The position numbers and the translations under genes are program-made. Shown in pieces: positions 25,901 to 47,013 of a DNA stretch of 64,000 nt. The stretch comes from Osedax fenrisi (lineage: Eukaryota; Annelida; Polychaeta; Sabellida; Siboglinidae). The stretch covers positions 80,925,916-80,989,915 of the forward strand of contig OZ025239.1 of NCBI GenBank assembly GCA_964019155.1, written 5' to 3'. The notes below the pieces were generated by a model. That model searched no databases. It saw only the letters and a program-made list of their open reading frames with translations, and was not told where the DNA came from. How positions within the stretch are numbered: the first letter of the stretch is position 1; each line of letters opens with the position of its first letter.

Positions 25901-26527
25901 ATCATCTTCATCGATGAAGTAGACGCCATAGGTATTTACATACTACCTAGTAGACTTGTCTGTTTTAATAGTTATATTTCACATACTATACCACATAAGT
26001 TGGTATACGTATTATCATATTTAAGGAGGCGACTGATAAATATAGCAATAATATAATTCACCATGTTAAAATATAGGAGAAATAGGCATGGAGTATTATT
26101 ATGTAATATGGTTCAATTTATTATCTATAGTACCTAATGACCTACTTTTTTTCTATATATTGTTAATAAATATGGCTTTATTTTCAATAAAAGAAAATTC
26201 TACATAAATATATATAATATGTTATAAATTTATAATACTATATATATATATATATCACATATAATTATTAATTATTAGATATTATTCTAAATAATGTCAT
26301 ATATTTTATTTTTATAATTATGTAAAATATTTGTCTTTGTTTTTAATATATACATAAATGTTTCCATTGCATAAGGTTTTATCAAAAAATATTCAATAAT
26401 AATAAGGATATTAATGTTTAGTAACATTAACTATCATAAAAAAAAGTTACTGAGTAAATTGATGTTGAAAAATAAAGTAATATTTTTTTTAATATTTAAA
26501 AGCTAAAAATATATTTCAGTCTAAATA

Positions 26528-26608
<81 letters not shown>

Positions 26609-28554
26609 TTTATTTTAATGTACATTATTGTAATAATTAATTTATCTATATATAATTTCATTTCCATTGCAAGAGGTTTTATCAATAAATCGTAGTTTAA
26701 AGGTAAATTAAATGGAAAAATAAACATTTTAAAACACCATCTATATATTTAATTCAAAATGTAAATAAATAAGATATTTCCAAATTGTATTTAGTTTTAA
26801 AATTTTAAAAATTGATCTTAAGCGCTGTCTACATGAGCAATCTATTCCAGCAATTTTGCAATGGAATTCTTAAGAAATGCCAAATACGACAGTCTGTGTT
26901 TTTTCCACGATTATTGCTAAATGTTCTAATCCGAATTTATTCTAGTTTTGTGACAATTTATTGAAATTGATAAATAAATATACGCACAAGTATACTGACG
27001 AGTATTAATGCATACACATTTACCTTTATATGTGTCAATCTATTTATAATCGTTTACGATTATAATTGATTAAAATTATGTTATTTAATCGTTAACGATC
27101 GTTTAATTAATTAATAATTATAATTATTAAATTATGAATATATATATATATATTACCACTTAATGATAATATAATAAACTTAAGTTCATCAAGTGTATAT
27201 ATTTTTAAGAATTCTACTGAAAAAATAGATTGCTCATGTGAACACCCTAAAATTGATACCGCTAGGGGATTTTGAAACTGTAATTCTTAAGAATTCCATT
27301 GCGAAATTGCTGGAATAGATTGCTCATATGAACAGCACTTTATATTCATAAAATGGAATGCATTTATAATGCCTAGTATTTTACAATAATTATTATTTTA
27401 TTTATTTACAAATTATTTAGAAGATGACAGACTAGTAGGTTTCATAAAACTTTGAATGTTGATAGTTATATTGTATATTTCATCACGATTTTTTTTGTAA
27501 ATGAAAGATAATTATATAATTATTATAATATAATTATTTAATAAAATAAAATTTATTTATATCATTTTTTAATGAAAAAACGAACATTGGTCCCCTTAAA
27601 ATAATGTCATACCTTATTTTCAATGATCTGTATTTATTTGAGATCTATTTAATTTCAACCTGGTGATACTCTATTATTTATAGTCATAATTTCATATCGA
27701 TATCGATACATAATACAAACATATATTGATATGTTAGTCAGTGGAATATAGCTCCTAAACTATCTGTACACATTACATACAGGAACGAAGAGATTTGACA
27801 GTGAAAAAGCTGGAGACAGAGAAGTACAAAGAACTATGCTGGAATTGTTGAATCAACTCGATGGATTCATGCCTACATCTGATATCAAAGTACCTATACT
27901 AGCACCATTACTACTACCATTACTACTACCACTACTACTACCATTACTACTACTACCACTAGGTGATAGCCGCAACAAATCGTGTAGATATCCTAGATCC
28001 AGCCCTCCTCAGATCGGGGAGACTCGACAGAAAGATTGAGTTCCCCGCCCCCACTGAAGAAGCCAGAGCTCGTATTCTACAGATCCACTCGCGTAAAATG
28101 AACATCAAGTTAGATTTCCTCATCTCACCTCACCTATCTATACATATCTAACTACTCCTCTCCTCCCCTGCGGTTACTCACCATAATCTGCCTAACTTAT
28201 CTTCAACTAGCTTCTCCACTAGCATCTCTTTGTTTATCATTCACTTGACCACCTTTCCTCCTCCTATTCCCCTCTACACGCATGATTGCCTCTGTTTACA
28301 GCAGTGACGTGAACTTTGAAGAACTCGCCAGATGTACTGACGACTTCAATGGAGCTCAATGTAAAGCTGTTTGTGTGGAAGCGGTTAGTTAATCGCCCCA
28401 CCCCACCCCACACCACACCACATCTCACACACCACACACACAGGGAATGATTGCACTAAGACGAGAAGCTTCCGAGCTAAACCATGAAGACTACATGGAC
28501 GCTATTCTCGAGGTGCAAGCGAAGAAGAAAGCAAATCTTAATTATTATGCATAA
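22941..28554 (+). CDS. PSMC3: 26S proteasome regulatory subunit 6A (Rpt5) ATPase
   Basis: Rpt5 is one of six AAA+ ATPases in the base of the 26S proteasome that unfold ubiquitinated proteins and open the 20S gate. Ten exons join in frame: 22941-22982, 24040-24255, 24866-25036, 25186-25323, 25383-25455, 25722-25931, 27783-27889, 27963-28108, 28302-28383, 28444-28554 (431 aa; the family is about 430-440). The start MATLDDKAIWEDGE matches the fly and human N-terminus and is preferred over the ATG at 24016. A coiled coil (residues 25-75) is followed by the OB domain ([20 protein letters not shown]), then the AAA domain with Walker A GPPGTGKT, Walker B IIFIDEVDAIG (Leu is usual where Val stands), ATNRVDILDPALLRSGRLDR with the arginine finger, and the C-terminal HbYX tail YYA that docks in the 20S ring. 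Introns range from 59 to 1851 bp; intron 6 carries a MITE. Everything expected of an active subunit is present. Confidence 0.97.
26532..26606. repeat. TA microsatellite in PSMC3 intron 6
   Basis: An uninterrupted run of TA dinucleotides about 75 bp long. The frames reading poly-Ile/Tyr across it are artefacts. Confidence 0.9.
26821..27339. mobile_element. MITE (PIF/Harbinger-like) in PSMC3 intron 6
   Basis: Inverted repeats of about 55 bp: left AGCGCTGTCTACATGAGCAA onward to GGAATTCTTAAGAA, right 27283-27339 in inverse. TTA lies outside both ends, fitting a 3-bp duplication. A third, partial copy of the terminus (AATAGATTGCTCATGTGAAC) sits at 27226-27250 inside the right arm, suggesting insertion of one copy in another. 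It lies in the sense intron of PSMC3 and does not touch an exon. Confidence 0.7.
27890..27962 (+). repeat. 73-bp intron made of a CCATTACTACTA microsatellite
   Basis: PSMC3 intron 7. After GTACCTATACTAGC it consists of CCATTACTACTA and CCACTACTACTA units up to the acceptor CCACTAG. The exons on both sides join in phase 0 (DIKV|IAATNRVD), so the repeat is certainly intronic. Confidence 0.9.
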
Positions 28555-28630
28555 TTTATTATTTATTACACAAATTTCCTTCGATAAATTTTCCATTTAC
28601 CTAAACCATTTTTCTTTCTTTTACCTGTGA

Positions 28631-28636
28631 AATAAA
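28631..28636 (+). promoter_or_regulatory. probable PSMC3 polyadenylation signal
   Basis: AATAAA 77 bases after the PSMC3 stop codon. In such AT-rich DNA the hexamer is not rare, so position is the main support. Confidence 0.45.
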
Positions 28637-28712
28637 TTATTAAAAATATATAAAGCAAATAATTTAACAATATAATTTAAATAGCAAGTTTCATAAATAT
28701 TGAATAGACGAA

Positions 28713-29015
28713 TTATATATTATGTATTATATTTTTAATAAAATCATTAAATAACTTTTTATTTATTTTTTCTTTAGAACCTTCATCCGAAATAAAAAGC
28801 TTTTTGTAGAGTTGGTGCAATCCATATCCAATAAGAAACCCAAAAGAAGTGGTCCCTGTTAATACTAGAAATGCACTTATCACATCTACCTAAAATTAGT
28901 AAAGGGAATTGATTATATAAAATAGTACTGAAATTGAAGATATGCTATAATAAATATGTATTATGTAATTATTGAAATTACTAGCGAGATCGATGTCTGT
29001 TTTTTCTTGTGACAT
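28713..29015 (-). CDS. small single-pass membrane protein (predicted)
   Basis: Minus-strand exons 28982-29015 and 28713-28885 join in frame (GCTA|GTAATT donor, TTTTAGGTAG acceptor) to give 68 residues: MSQEKTDIDLAN, then a hydrophobic helix (VISAFLVLTGTTSFGFLIGY) with small-residue spacing, then LHQLYKKLF and a charged lysine-rich tail (SDEGSKEKINKK) ending at TAA 28713-28715. It lies tail-to-tail with PSMC3, 158 bp away. The N-in/C-charged layout and size recall small mitochondrial or ER membrane proteins, and the helix is faintly like the first segment of TMEM242, but I do not recognise it. The exon is GC-richer than its surroundings. It could also be the last part of a longer gene or a chance frame. 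Confidence 0.45.
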
Positions 29016-29349
29016 TTTTATTTTATACATAAATGAATTCTTGCATTATGGTCCGTAAGTATATATTACGTTAGTATTACGCATATATTCGTTTTTAAAT
29101 TAATAGTTTCTAAGATTATATGGAATATCAAAATTAATATAATTGAAACATATATTTCAAATCTAACTTAGGTGTATATATATATATTTATGTATCATAA
29201 AATACTAGTGTTCCGAGAGTAGAATTCCATACAGTACAAATACCAAGCAATCGGTCGTAGTTTATATATTATAGGATTTACAAAATAATTACCTTTTTAA
29301 TAATATCTTGAATTTGGATTTAAATATATCTAAAATATGAAGTGTATTG
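29016..29349. other. AT-rich spacer
   Basis: Upstream of the proposed small membrane-protein gene. No feature is recognised. Confidence 0.35.
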
Positions 29350-30700
29350 AGATTATATTGCCCAAGAGAGAATATATTTGAGGAGTTTATATTTTGACGG
29401 AAGTTGTAGTACAAATGAAGTAGTTGATCGTGTGTTGGATGTTGGTTGTATTAATAGAGAAATAATGTATGATAAGTAGTAGCCATCTGCAGATGAATGA
29501 ATGGATTTGTGTGTGAGCAGTAGGATTTTATAAAGTATGCGCTTACTTATTGGTAGCCTGTGTAGTTTATAAATTATAATTAATAAGGTAGTTATACTGG
29601 TATTTTAGAATCTGTAGATATAATATTGAACACTACATACTCAAACACCATGTAGTGGTCAATGGTATAGAATGCAGCGGTCAAGGGGTATTAGGATTGT
29701 ACCTTTTTATTATAAATATTTGTGAGAATTTCATAATATATTAAAAGAATTCTAGGGTATCCGTTGATTTGGATGGAAAATATGCGCTTTGGGAAATACG
29801 AAGGATATTATTTGTAATTAAATAAAAGATACTGGTAGAAAATAAGGGAAGATCTTATTTGTATTTCGCTTTATGAGTTGAGGGGATTAGGTTTACGAAG
29901 GTTTACACTATACCTACCTAATATGCATGATTCTAGATAAGCAGGAATGTGAAGGGATTATATTTATGAGGTAATATCTATGCTTTCAATTTGTCAGTTG
30001 ATAAAGAATATGTATAGCCTCTTGTTGATTTGGTTATTAATCATAAATTAGTATCCATTTATTTTCGTGTAGGTAGTTTAGGTTTTAGTTGAAATAGTGT
30101 AAGGGAGGTATAGGAGTAACTCCTACCTGCAGGAGTTGTCGAGTACAACATTGATTTGTAGTTGGTTGGTTAGGTGCAATACTTAAATAACCTATAATGG
30201 TCATATGATAAATCACCCACTAGATTCCTAAATTAGGTTGGTGAATGACTACAGAGAAGAGAGAGGGAATTGAGAACGAGTGTTCAATAAAATAATGATA
30301 TATTGAAGGTATTGGAACGAGGAGGACTAATGGAAAGACTAAGAGTAATGTAATCATGATTATAGTCAAATAGAAGATATTTATATCTGGGACTATATGC
30401 CAATACCTCTTCGGTAATTATAGGTGTAACGTTTAGATAATCGAGGAAAATAGTGGCATCTTGTTACCGATTGAGCAGGTGTTTAGTAGTAAGTATACTA
30501 TATGTAAGTAATCATGTATGCAAGTATGTTGTTATGGTGAAGATGGGGACTGTTCAGATGATAGTGGAGATGGGAATGTATGAAATTTCAGTTTTGTTGA
30601 GGTATACCTCAACTATAGTTGTATAAAGCATAGATTTATTTTTATGGATTTTGGGAAAAGAAAGTTAGATATTGTAGTATAGGCTTACGACTATGATATT
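29350..30700 (-). mobile_element. degraded LINE
   Basis: On the minus strand, 29640-29700 reads LTAAFYTIDHYMVFEY, a decayed form of the (D)LSAAFDTIDH motif of LINE reverse transcriptases. Sequence at about 29390-29560 reads LPISKRILYKILLLTHKSIH, the C-terminal LPVxxRIxFKILxLTxKxLH motif. The catalytic middle between them is missing. The stretch upstream to about 30700 has the same GC-richer texture and may be the 5' part, but no motif was secure there. There are many stops. Confidence 0.55.
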
Positions 30701-31319
30701 ATAATATCATATAATTATAATGAATGAATATTGTATTACAAATTATACGCTCCGGTTTATCTAATATATATAGATATAACAATGTTAACATATCACAATT
30801 TTGGAATTCAGATTCATTAAAAATATCTCCATTGATAACATATATTATATATTATATGTGTGATATACCAATGACAGGTACAATACGTAATTCAAATATT
30901 ATGTATATATTGCATATAGGTTATACTGTATAACTTATACATTTTAATAAATATTCCATTGAAAGCATAACTATGATATGTGATTGTATACTTGCGTACA
31001 CAATGTTTACTAAGCGCTATAATAACAATAATATATCAATATTGTAAATAACCTGAGTCTGCGTATTAGGACTGCAGCATTTCACTAGCTTTTTACTTGT
31101 TTTTAGCGCTACGGTGGCTGCTTCCTTTTTCATTGTTACTTGTGTAGTTTATTTGTATTGTTATTTTAGTATATATATTATTTATTCAAATTAAATTTTG
31201 TTCAAATTTTATTTATTTATTAATGATTTTATATAAAATTTATATTTACTTATAATTTAAAATATATTAATATTTCAACATATACGTAGTGCAATATAAT
31301 ATTCTCTTTATTTATCTCT

Positions 31320-32400
31320 AGCCACACACTACTCCATCAATACTTCACTCACCCAGCCCTATCTCATATGGTGTAGGTATGGTATCTCATATCCTACTCC
31401 TACGACAAAGTTCGGTCATCGCTCCCATCATCTTTAATATATACACAATTACCCCTTTTACATTACTTACTAAAGTACAGTAGTGAACTATAGTTCAAAC
31501 CTTTCCTTCCTTACATCCATCTCTATTTTACATGTGATGATGATCTTAACCACACATCACTTAAGAGTACTTACTCTTTCATCAAATATATATCCACTAT
31601 TCATAACTGCAGTTATCTGCCAACTCATTTACATTACATAGTTTAAAAACTGAAGAAATATGTCCACACCTGCCTTTACTTTGCGATACCATCACACAAC
31701 ATTCACTACTAACTAGTAAAGGTCAAACTATACATCACTCTTCCACTATATGAAATTTCAGTATAATACGTATTATTCTAGACGATACCCTTTGATTCAG
31801 TAAACAAATAACTAAAGTAACTCAATCTATCCATTGTCAACGTAATTCTTTCAGAGTAATACAAAAAGGCATTACAACCTCTACATCATTCACCATTGTC
31901 TCTGTATAAGATACTCCAACTTTTGGACTATAACTTTCTCCTACTTAACTTGGCGACTTCAGTACGTATTTCTAAGTTACTAACATATATTGTTAGGAGT
32001 ATATATCATCACAGATTCCCTAATACAAGTATTGCTGCATTCTTAATTAAACTACACTCTATACCATTACGCCAATACATACTTTACAAAACCATACACA
32101 AATCAATTCATTACTCTACACTGAATACTTGGTATCCATTATATCTTTCCAAACTCAACCAAAAATCACTACCCGATCGATTCATTTATTCGTACTACAA
32201 TTCCAATCAACATACTAACCGCACTCTGAAACTATACGTTATTGGGTAATATCAGCCTACTATTCATGCAATTCGATACCCTCAAATATCAAATCAACTT
32301 CAACATTTAAGAAATTCTAAGAAAATTGTCGAATTTTATACAAAGTTAATTTTACTTCATTTATATTTCCTACTATTATGCCATCATTCAAGTAAAATAA
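31320..32400 (+). mobile_element. degraded LINE
   Basis: The plus frame 31896-32249 contains LHSIPLRQYILYKTIHKSIH, again the LINE C-terminal motif, and 32250-32320 continues in another frame with NSIPSNIKSTSTFKKF, the terminal signature. Upstream to about 31320 is C/T-rich sequence of the same texture with many stops. Together with 29350-30700 it forms a head-to-head pair of related but not identical LINE relics. Confidence 0.55.
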
Positions 32401-33125
32401 TGAGATTCAAATTAGGATATTTGAATTATTTGTTATCAGTAAATATCTTTAAAACTAAAGAAAATAATTATGAACCGATAGGATCATCTTTTGAAGCATG
32501 TAACACCTACAAATGGTTGAACATAGGTCAATAATCGACCATTTTCTATTTTGGTATGATCAAGTACATTTATGATCAACCTAATTATCGGTCTTTGTTA
32601 ATTTATTTTATTTGAATTCAATATTTATAAAAGTATTTATAAAATTTATATTTAGTAAACAAATAAGTTATGGTCCTCCAATGGTTATATATCTTGCATT
32701 ATGCATTTGTCCACAATATTTTACATAATATATATATATATATATTTATATAAAGTGATGTTACACATTATATGTTATTAAATTTATAATAAATAATGAA
32801 AATACTGGTATTATAAATAAAAGTTTATTAAAAGAATGTAACAGTTGTAATATTTGTTATCACAAATAATGAACATAAACAGACGAATATTCGGTAGTAG
32901 TGGTATAATAAATAAAACACGCGCATACCATCGCCAATACAAGCAATATCGTGACATTATAAATACCCGGATGTTTGTGATATATTGAATATTAATACAA
33001 ATTGATGAAACACGCCACATAGTAAGGCGAGGAGGTGAGACAGTTATCACATTGAAGCATTGAAGCATTGGACTCATGATAATACAGATACATAAGGTAC
33101 ACTCATATCGGTACATAGGGTACGA
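32401..33125. other. 3' flank of TMEM128
   Basis: AT-rich sequence. TTTATT at about 32822 (AATAAA on the minus strand) lies some 300 bases past the TMEM128 stop and could be its polyadenylation signal. Nothing else is recognised. Confidence 0.4.
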
Positions 33126-42943
<9,818 letters not shown>

Positions 42944-43492
42944 GATGTATAAATATTTCTAAACTATATAACTATAACCTTAAATGTACAATACAATAAG
43001 TTTTATATGCAAAAACTACATATACATATGCATATAATAATATTGATAAATTTCATAAAAACAAATATTTACAATTGCTATGTAAAAATCAATGACCATA
43101 GAATTATTTGAATTTATAGTACAGTAAAAATTGCCTAAACGGTTAGCATGACATGCATAATTATTAAATTAAATATACCTCTTTTAAATAGTAAAAGTAC
43201 CATTGATAACATTTATTTATTGTTAAGGATAATAATAAATAAATTATATATTTTTCTTATATAATATTTTACATTATTACTATTTTATATCTATTACATT
43301 TATTGAATAATGTATCTAATAATTTATTAAATAAATAAATATTACTTTGTTATTGTAATAAATAATAATATATTAATTATAACAAAGAAATTATCATTAT
43401 ATATGTATATAAAATTAAATGTTGTAATACTAATTTATATGATTTAATAGTAAATATGTTTAAGTAAAGTCTCATGTACAACTAATAGCTTA
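42944..43492. other. upstream region of TMEM128
   Basis: Presumed promoter side of the minus-strand TMEM128 gene. It is AT-rich, with no specific site recognised. Confidence 0.35.
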
Positions 43493-43496
43493 TTAA

Positions 43497-44296
43497 GGGG
43501 ATGTTACACACCCTGTTTTTATGAACACTTTTAAATAATAAATTATTTTCAGTTTATTCTGATATGTTTTTTAATTTCTGTTAAAAAATTATTCTTGAAA
43601 ACAGTCTAGAAATAACATAAAAAGTGTTTTTTTGGATGCATAATCAAATAAAAAATATCTAATTATTTAATTTAGATAAATAACTGACATTTTATAACTT
43701 ATTTTAATAATACATTATATTATTTGTAATCCTATAGCCATAGAGCTAAAGAGAAATTTCTCTCTAGCTCTATGACTATAGCAGGTGATCTTACTGATCA
43801 ATGATATAGACATTACAAATATCAGCTATATATAATATAATATAATATAATAGATAATATTGTATTTTTATTGTTGCCAAACTTCACATGTTGTTTTCTT
43901 GAAATAATGAATTCACACTAACAATGCATGTATAAATGCTATTCATATAGAAACTATTATATATATTTATATATTATTATATTTTGTTGTATTATACAAA
44001 GAACATCTGTTTATATATTAACATAGAGATATCTTTCATAAATATTATTTTCTAATAATATTAAACATACAACTTATATAGAATAAATGACAATAAATAA
44101 AAATAGTAATTTATATATATACACAATAGGCTATACATGCATATATTATAAATACAATACAAAAAAAAACAGAGTGATTCAATGAATAGAATTCTGTGCA
44201 GCAGACTATTAATAGACCATGGTATTATATGCATATGCTGACCATATCTATTTACATGGTAAACTGTGAAATGACAATGTGCACTGTGACATCCCC
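43497..44296. mobile_element. TTAA-flanked MITE, element 1
   Basis: TTAA flanks both ends (43493-43496 and 44297-44300). Inverted termini: GGGGATGTTACACACC left, GGGGATGTCACAGTGC right. An internal segment near 43606-43630 (TCTAGAAATAACATAAAAAG) recurs in the element at 55792-57030, showing that the two are related. It is non-coding; it contains a short hairpin TATAGCCATAGAGCTA at 43732-43785. Confidence 0.75.
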
Positions 44297-44300
44297 TTAA

Positions 44301-45650
44301 AAGAAGGCAGAAATATATGTATTTTGAAGAAATTTTCCTAAATGGTATATTGATATTAATATTTTAATTTATCATATAAATAGTTATATTAAAAATTACA
44401 ATATTTTATGATTATATTTATAAAAAATTGAAAAAATAATAATAATTTTTTTTAAATACTTTCATTTTTTTTCAATAAACTTATATCATAGGATTAATGC
44501 TAATTATAGCATACTGTAGATACCACCTCAATAATATGATCATTTATAATTCTATATAACTGTCAATAATTGACTCATTAATATCAACTCCCACATTTAT
44601 ATCGTATGATTCATAGGGGCGGACGGGGGGGATATGTCCCTCACTTTAAAATCTAGGGGGACCTCCTATATATTGGTCCCCCCCCCCACTTTTACCACAA
44701 CATTTATTTTGATTAGTTGGTCCCCCCCCTACATACACACCATCGTTCCAGTGCCCATTATGATTCGTAATCCTCTTCTATTATTTGCGATAACTCACAT
44801 TCCTGATTTATTTTAACTATACAATGTCGGTGATATTTATGAGGTAACTCTATATTTTCCCGACATTAATTTCCCGAACCATTGCGTAAGTTTGAAGCTC
44901 CTGTCTTCAATCTCATCACAACATCGCTGTCATTCTGTTTTCACGTTCACTCTCATCTAACTATACATGAATCACTGATCAGTTGATCCAACTTCTTTCT
45001 TTCGTGCAATCTAAGTACAAATAATATAAACGAGTCCGTATTCTCTTTAATTCCAGAATATTCTTATATATAAATATTTTTTATTTAGCCTATTGAATAC
45101 TGCATTTGATTACATAACGCCCCTATTGGTATGTTATATTCTATGTTATTGTATTCTTGATTCATCCACAATATGATTATAATGATCTATTAAACTCAAA
45201 TGTCAACAATATTATTTTCTCGTAGTTTAATTATTTTACATTTTCCATCAGAAATTTCCTTTATACAAATTTCCTGCATAAATTGTTGGTGTATGGTAAT
45301 TAATATATTACGTAATCAAATATTTGTTTATTATTTTTTTATTATCGAAAAATATCGTTATAATCTAATATAATTATAATCATTTTGATTATATAAATGT
45401 AAACAATAATTGATAAGTGTACTTTCATACGGTAGACTCGATACGAGAATAGATATGCTACACTGTACTGTGCAAAGTAGCACATGTATAGGATCTCATG
45501 TACCTCCGTCGAAAGGGAGAGATTATTGTGGTGACCTTGTGACCTTCGGAGAGAACATAGCTATGATGTAGCTATGCAAGAACGTGTATGAGTGTTGTCG
45601 TTGTTATCATGAGTTGTAGTTATATTGTAATGTATATTCAATAATATTAC

Positions 45651-45690
<40 letters not shown>

Positions 45691-46788
45691 TATAACATTG
45701 TTTTTTTCCTCACTATTTTTGAATTATTCGAATACCTAGTTAAAGAATAGTGATAGTTACCTTTATTTAGGTGAATTATTATCGAATAGTTGAATTAAAA
45801 AAATACTGAATATTGAAAAACTATTGATTTACATTCCCATTATTTACATAACTAATATTAATCAATTAAACATTAACTATTAAATAAACACATCATATGA
45901 CATATTGTATATAAACTTATGTCTAAATAGGATTATCACAAATATGCTAGTTTGATAATTAAAAAAGTGAAATAAATGTAGCGAATTTAATTATATATTT
46001 ATGCACTGTTATTATATTAAATTAATTACATTACCTTAATGATTTATCTATTCTATATATTTTTATATTTACATGTATTTTGGATTTATTATTGCAATGT
46101 TTGCAATTAATTTGTAAAAATAATTTAGTTAAGGGTAATTTTTTTAAGGTAATTAAAAAAATTGTATTATTAAAAAAATTAAAAAAATTAAGGTAATTAA
46201 ATTGAAATTAATGTAATTTATAACAATACACAGCAAATTTAATTTAGTAGTATTTAATAATCATTACATAGTATTTAATCAATTAGTACATATTATTTAA
46301 TAAATTAAATAGTAATTTATAATATTTATCATTCTGTATTTGGATTAGATAACACAATACCATTAACAAATAAAATTCTAACTTTTAAAAATAAATGATT
46401 ACTAACGTGTTATGTGGTAAAACTTTAAAACAAATGTTCAATATAAATTGCTATAAACTTTATTATAGCCATTTTAGGAAATTCGATTTTAATTCTATAA
46501 ATAGATGCTATCACTAAATGCATTTAGTGTATACATGTATATTCATTTTATTGTTATCTATTCAAATTATTAACTATATAGACTAATATGTCTTGAGTTA
46601 ATAAAAACTATATTTCCATGAAATATTTACCTTAAGGTAAATAATTATTGAAAGATACATATCTTTATTAGGTACCTTATTGTTAATATTACAATTTTCA
46701 TAAATTTCAATTTGACATATATCATTATAATAGCCGAATTCACTATTAGTTCCTAATATATATTTCACAGTATAATTATACACGATAT
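44301..46788. other. intergenic sequence
   Basis: Mostly AT-rich. It has a G/C-homopolymer-rich patch at 44617-44735 (GGGGCGGACGGGGGGG, then CCCCCCC runs) that looks like a decayed transposon end, and a GC-richer stretch at 45420-45600 with a small hairpin (TGCTACTTTGCAC, then GTGTAGCA) that I cannot assign. No exon is supported. Confidence 0.4.
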
Positions 46789-47013
46789 TTCCTACACAAC
46801 CTCCACTTCTCCCATATACGATCCTTTGCCCTATCTGCCCCTTTTCATTGGAACTCCCTACCCTATTACTTTCGAACAATGACATCAACCTACTCCTTCA
46901 AATGTCATCTAAAGACATACTATTTCTCCCATGCTTTCCCCTCCAACAAAATAATCTCTCCCACGGACGGCCGATTGCTCACGCACAACGTAGTCCTAAA
47001 ACAAAATAAGTAA
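46789..47013 (+). mobile_element. LINE C-terminal fragment
   Basis: An open 74-codon stretch ending at TAA 47011-47013. It carries FALSAPFHWNSLPYYFR and SFKCHLKTYYFSHAF, the terminal signature of LINE reverse transcriptases. Nothing catalytic remains upstream. Confidence 0.65.

Noticed and set aside
45420..45600. GC-richer stretch with a small hairpin, considered as an ncRNA or exon
   Set aside because: No open frame with splice sites, no tRNA, snRNA or rRNA signature; left unassigned.
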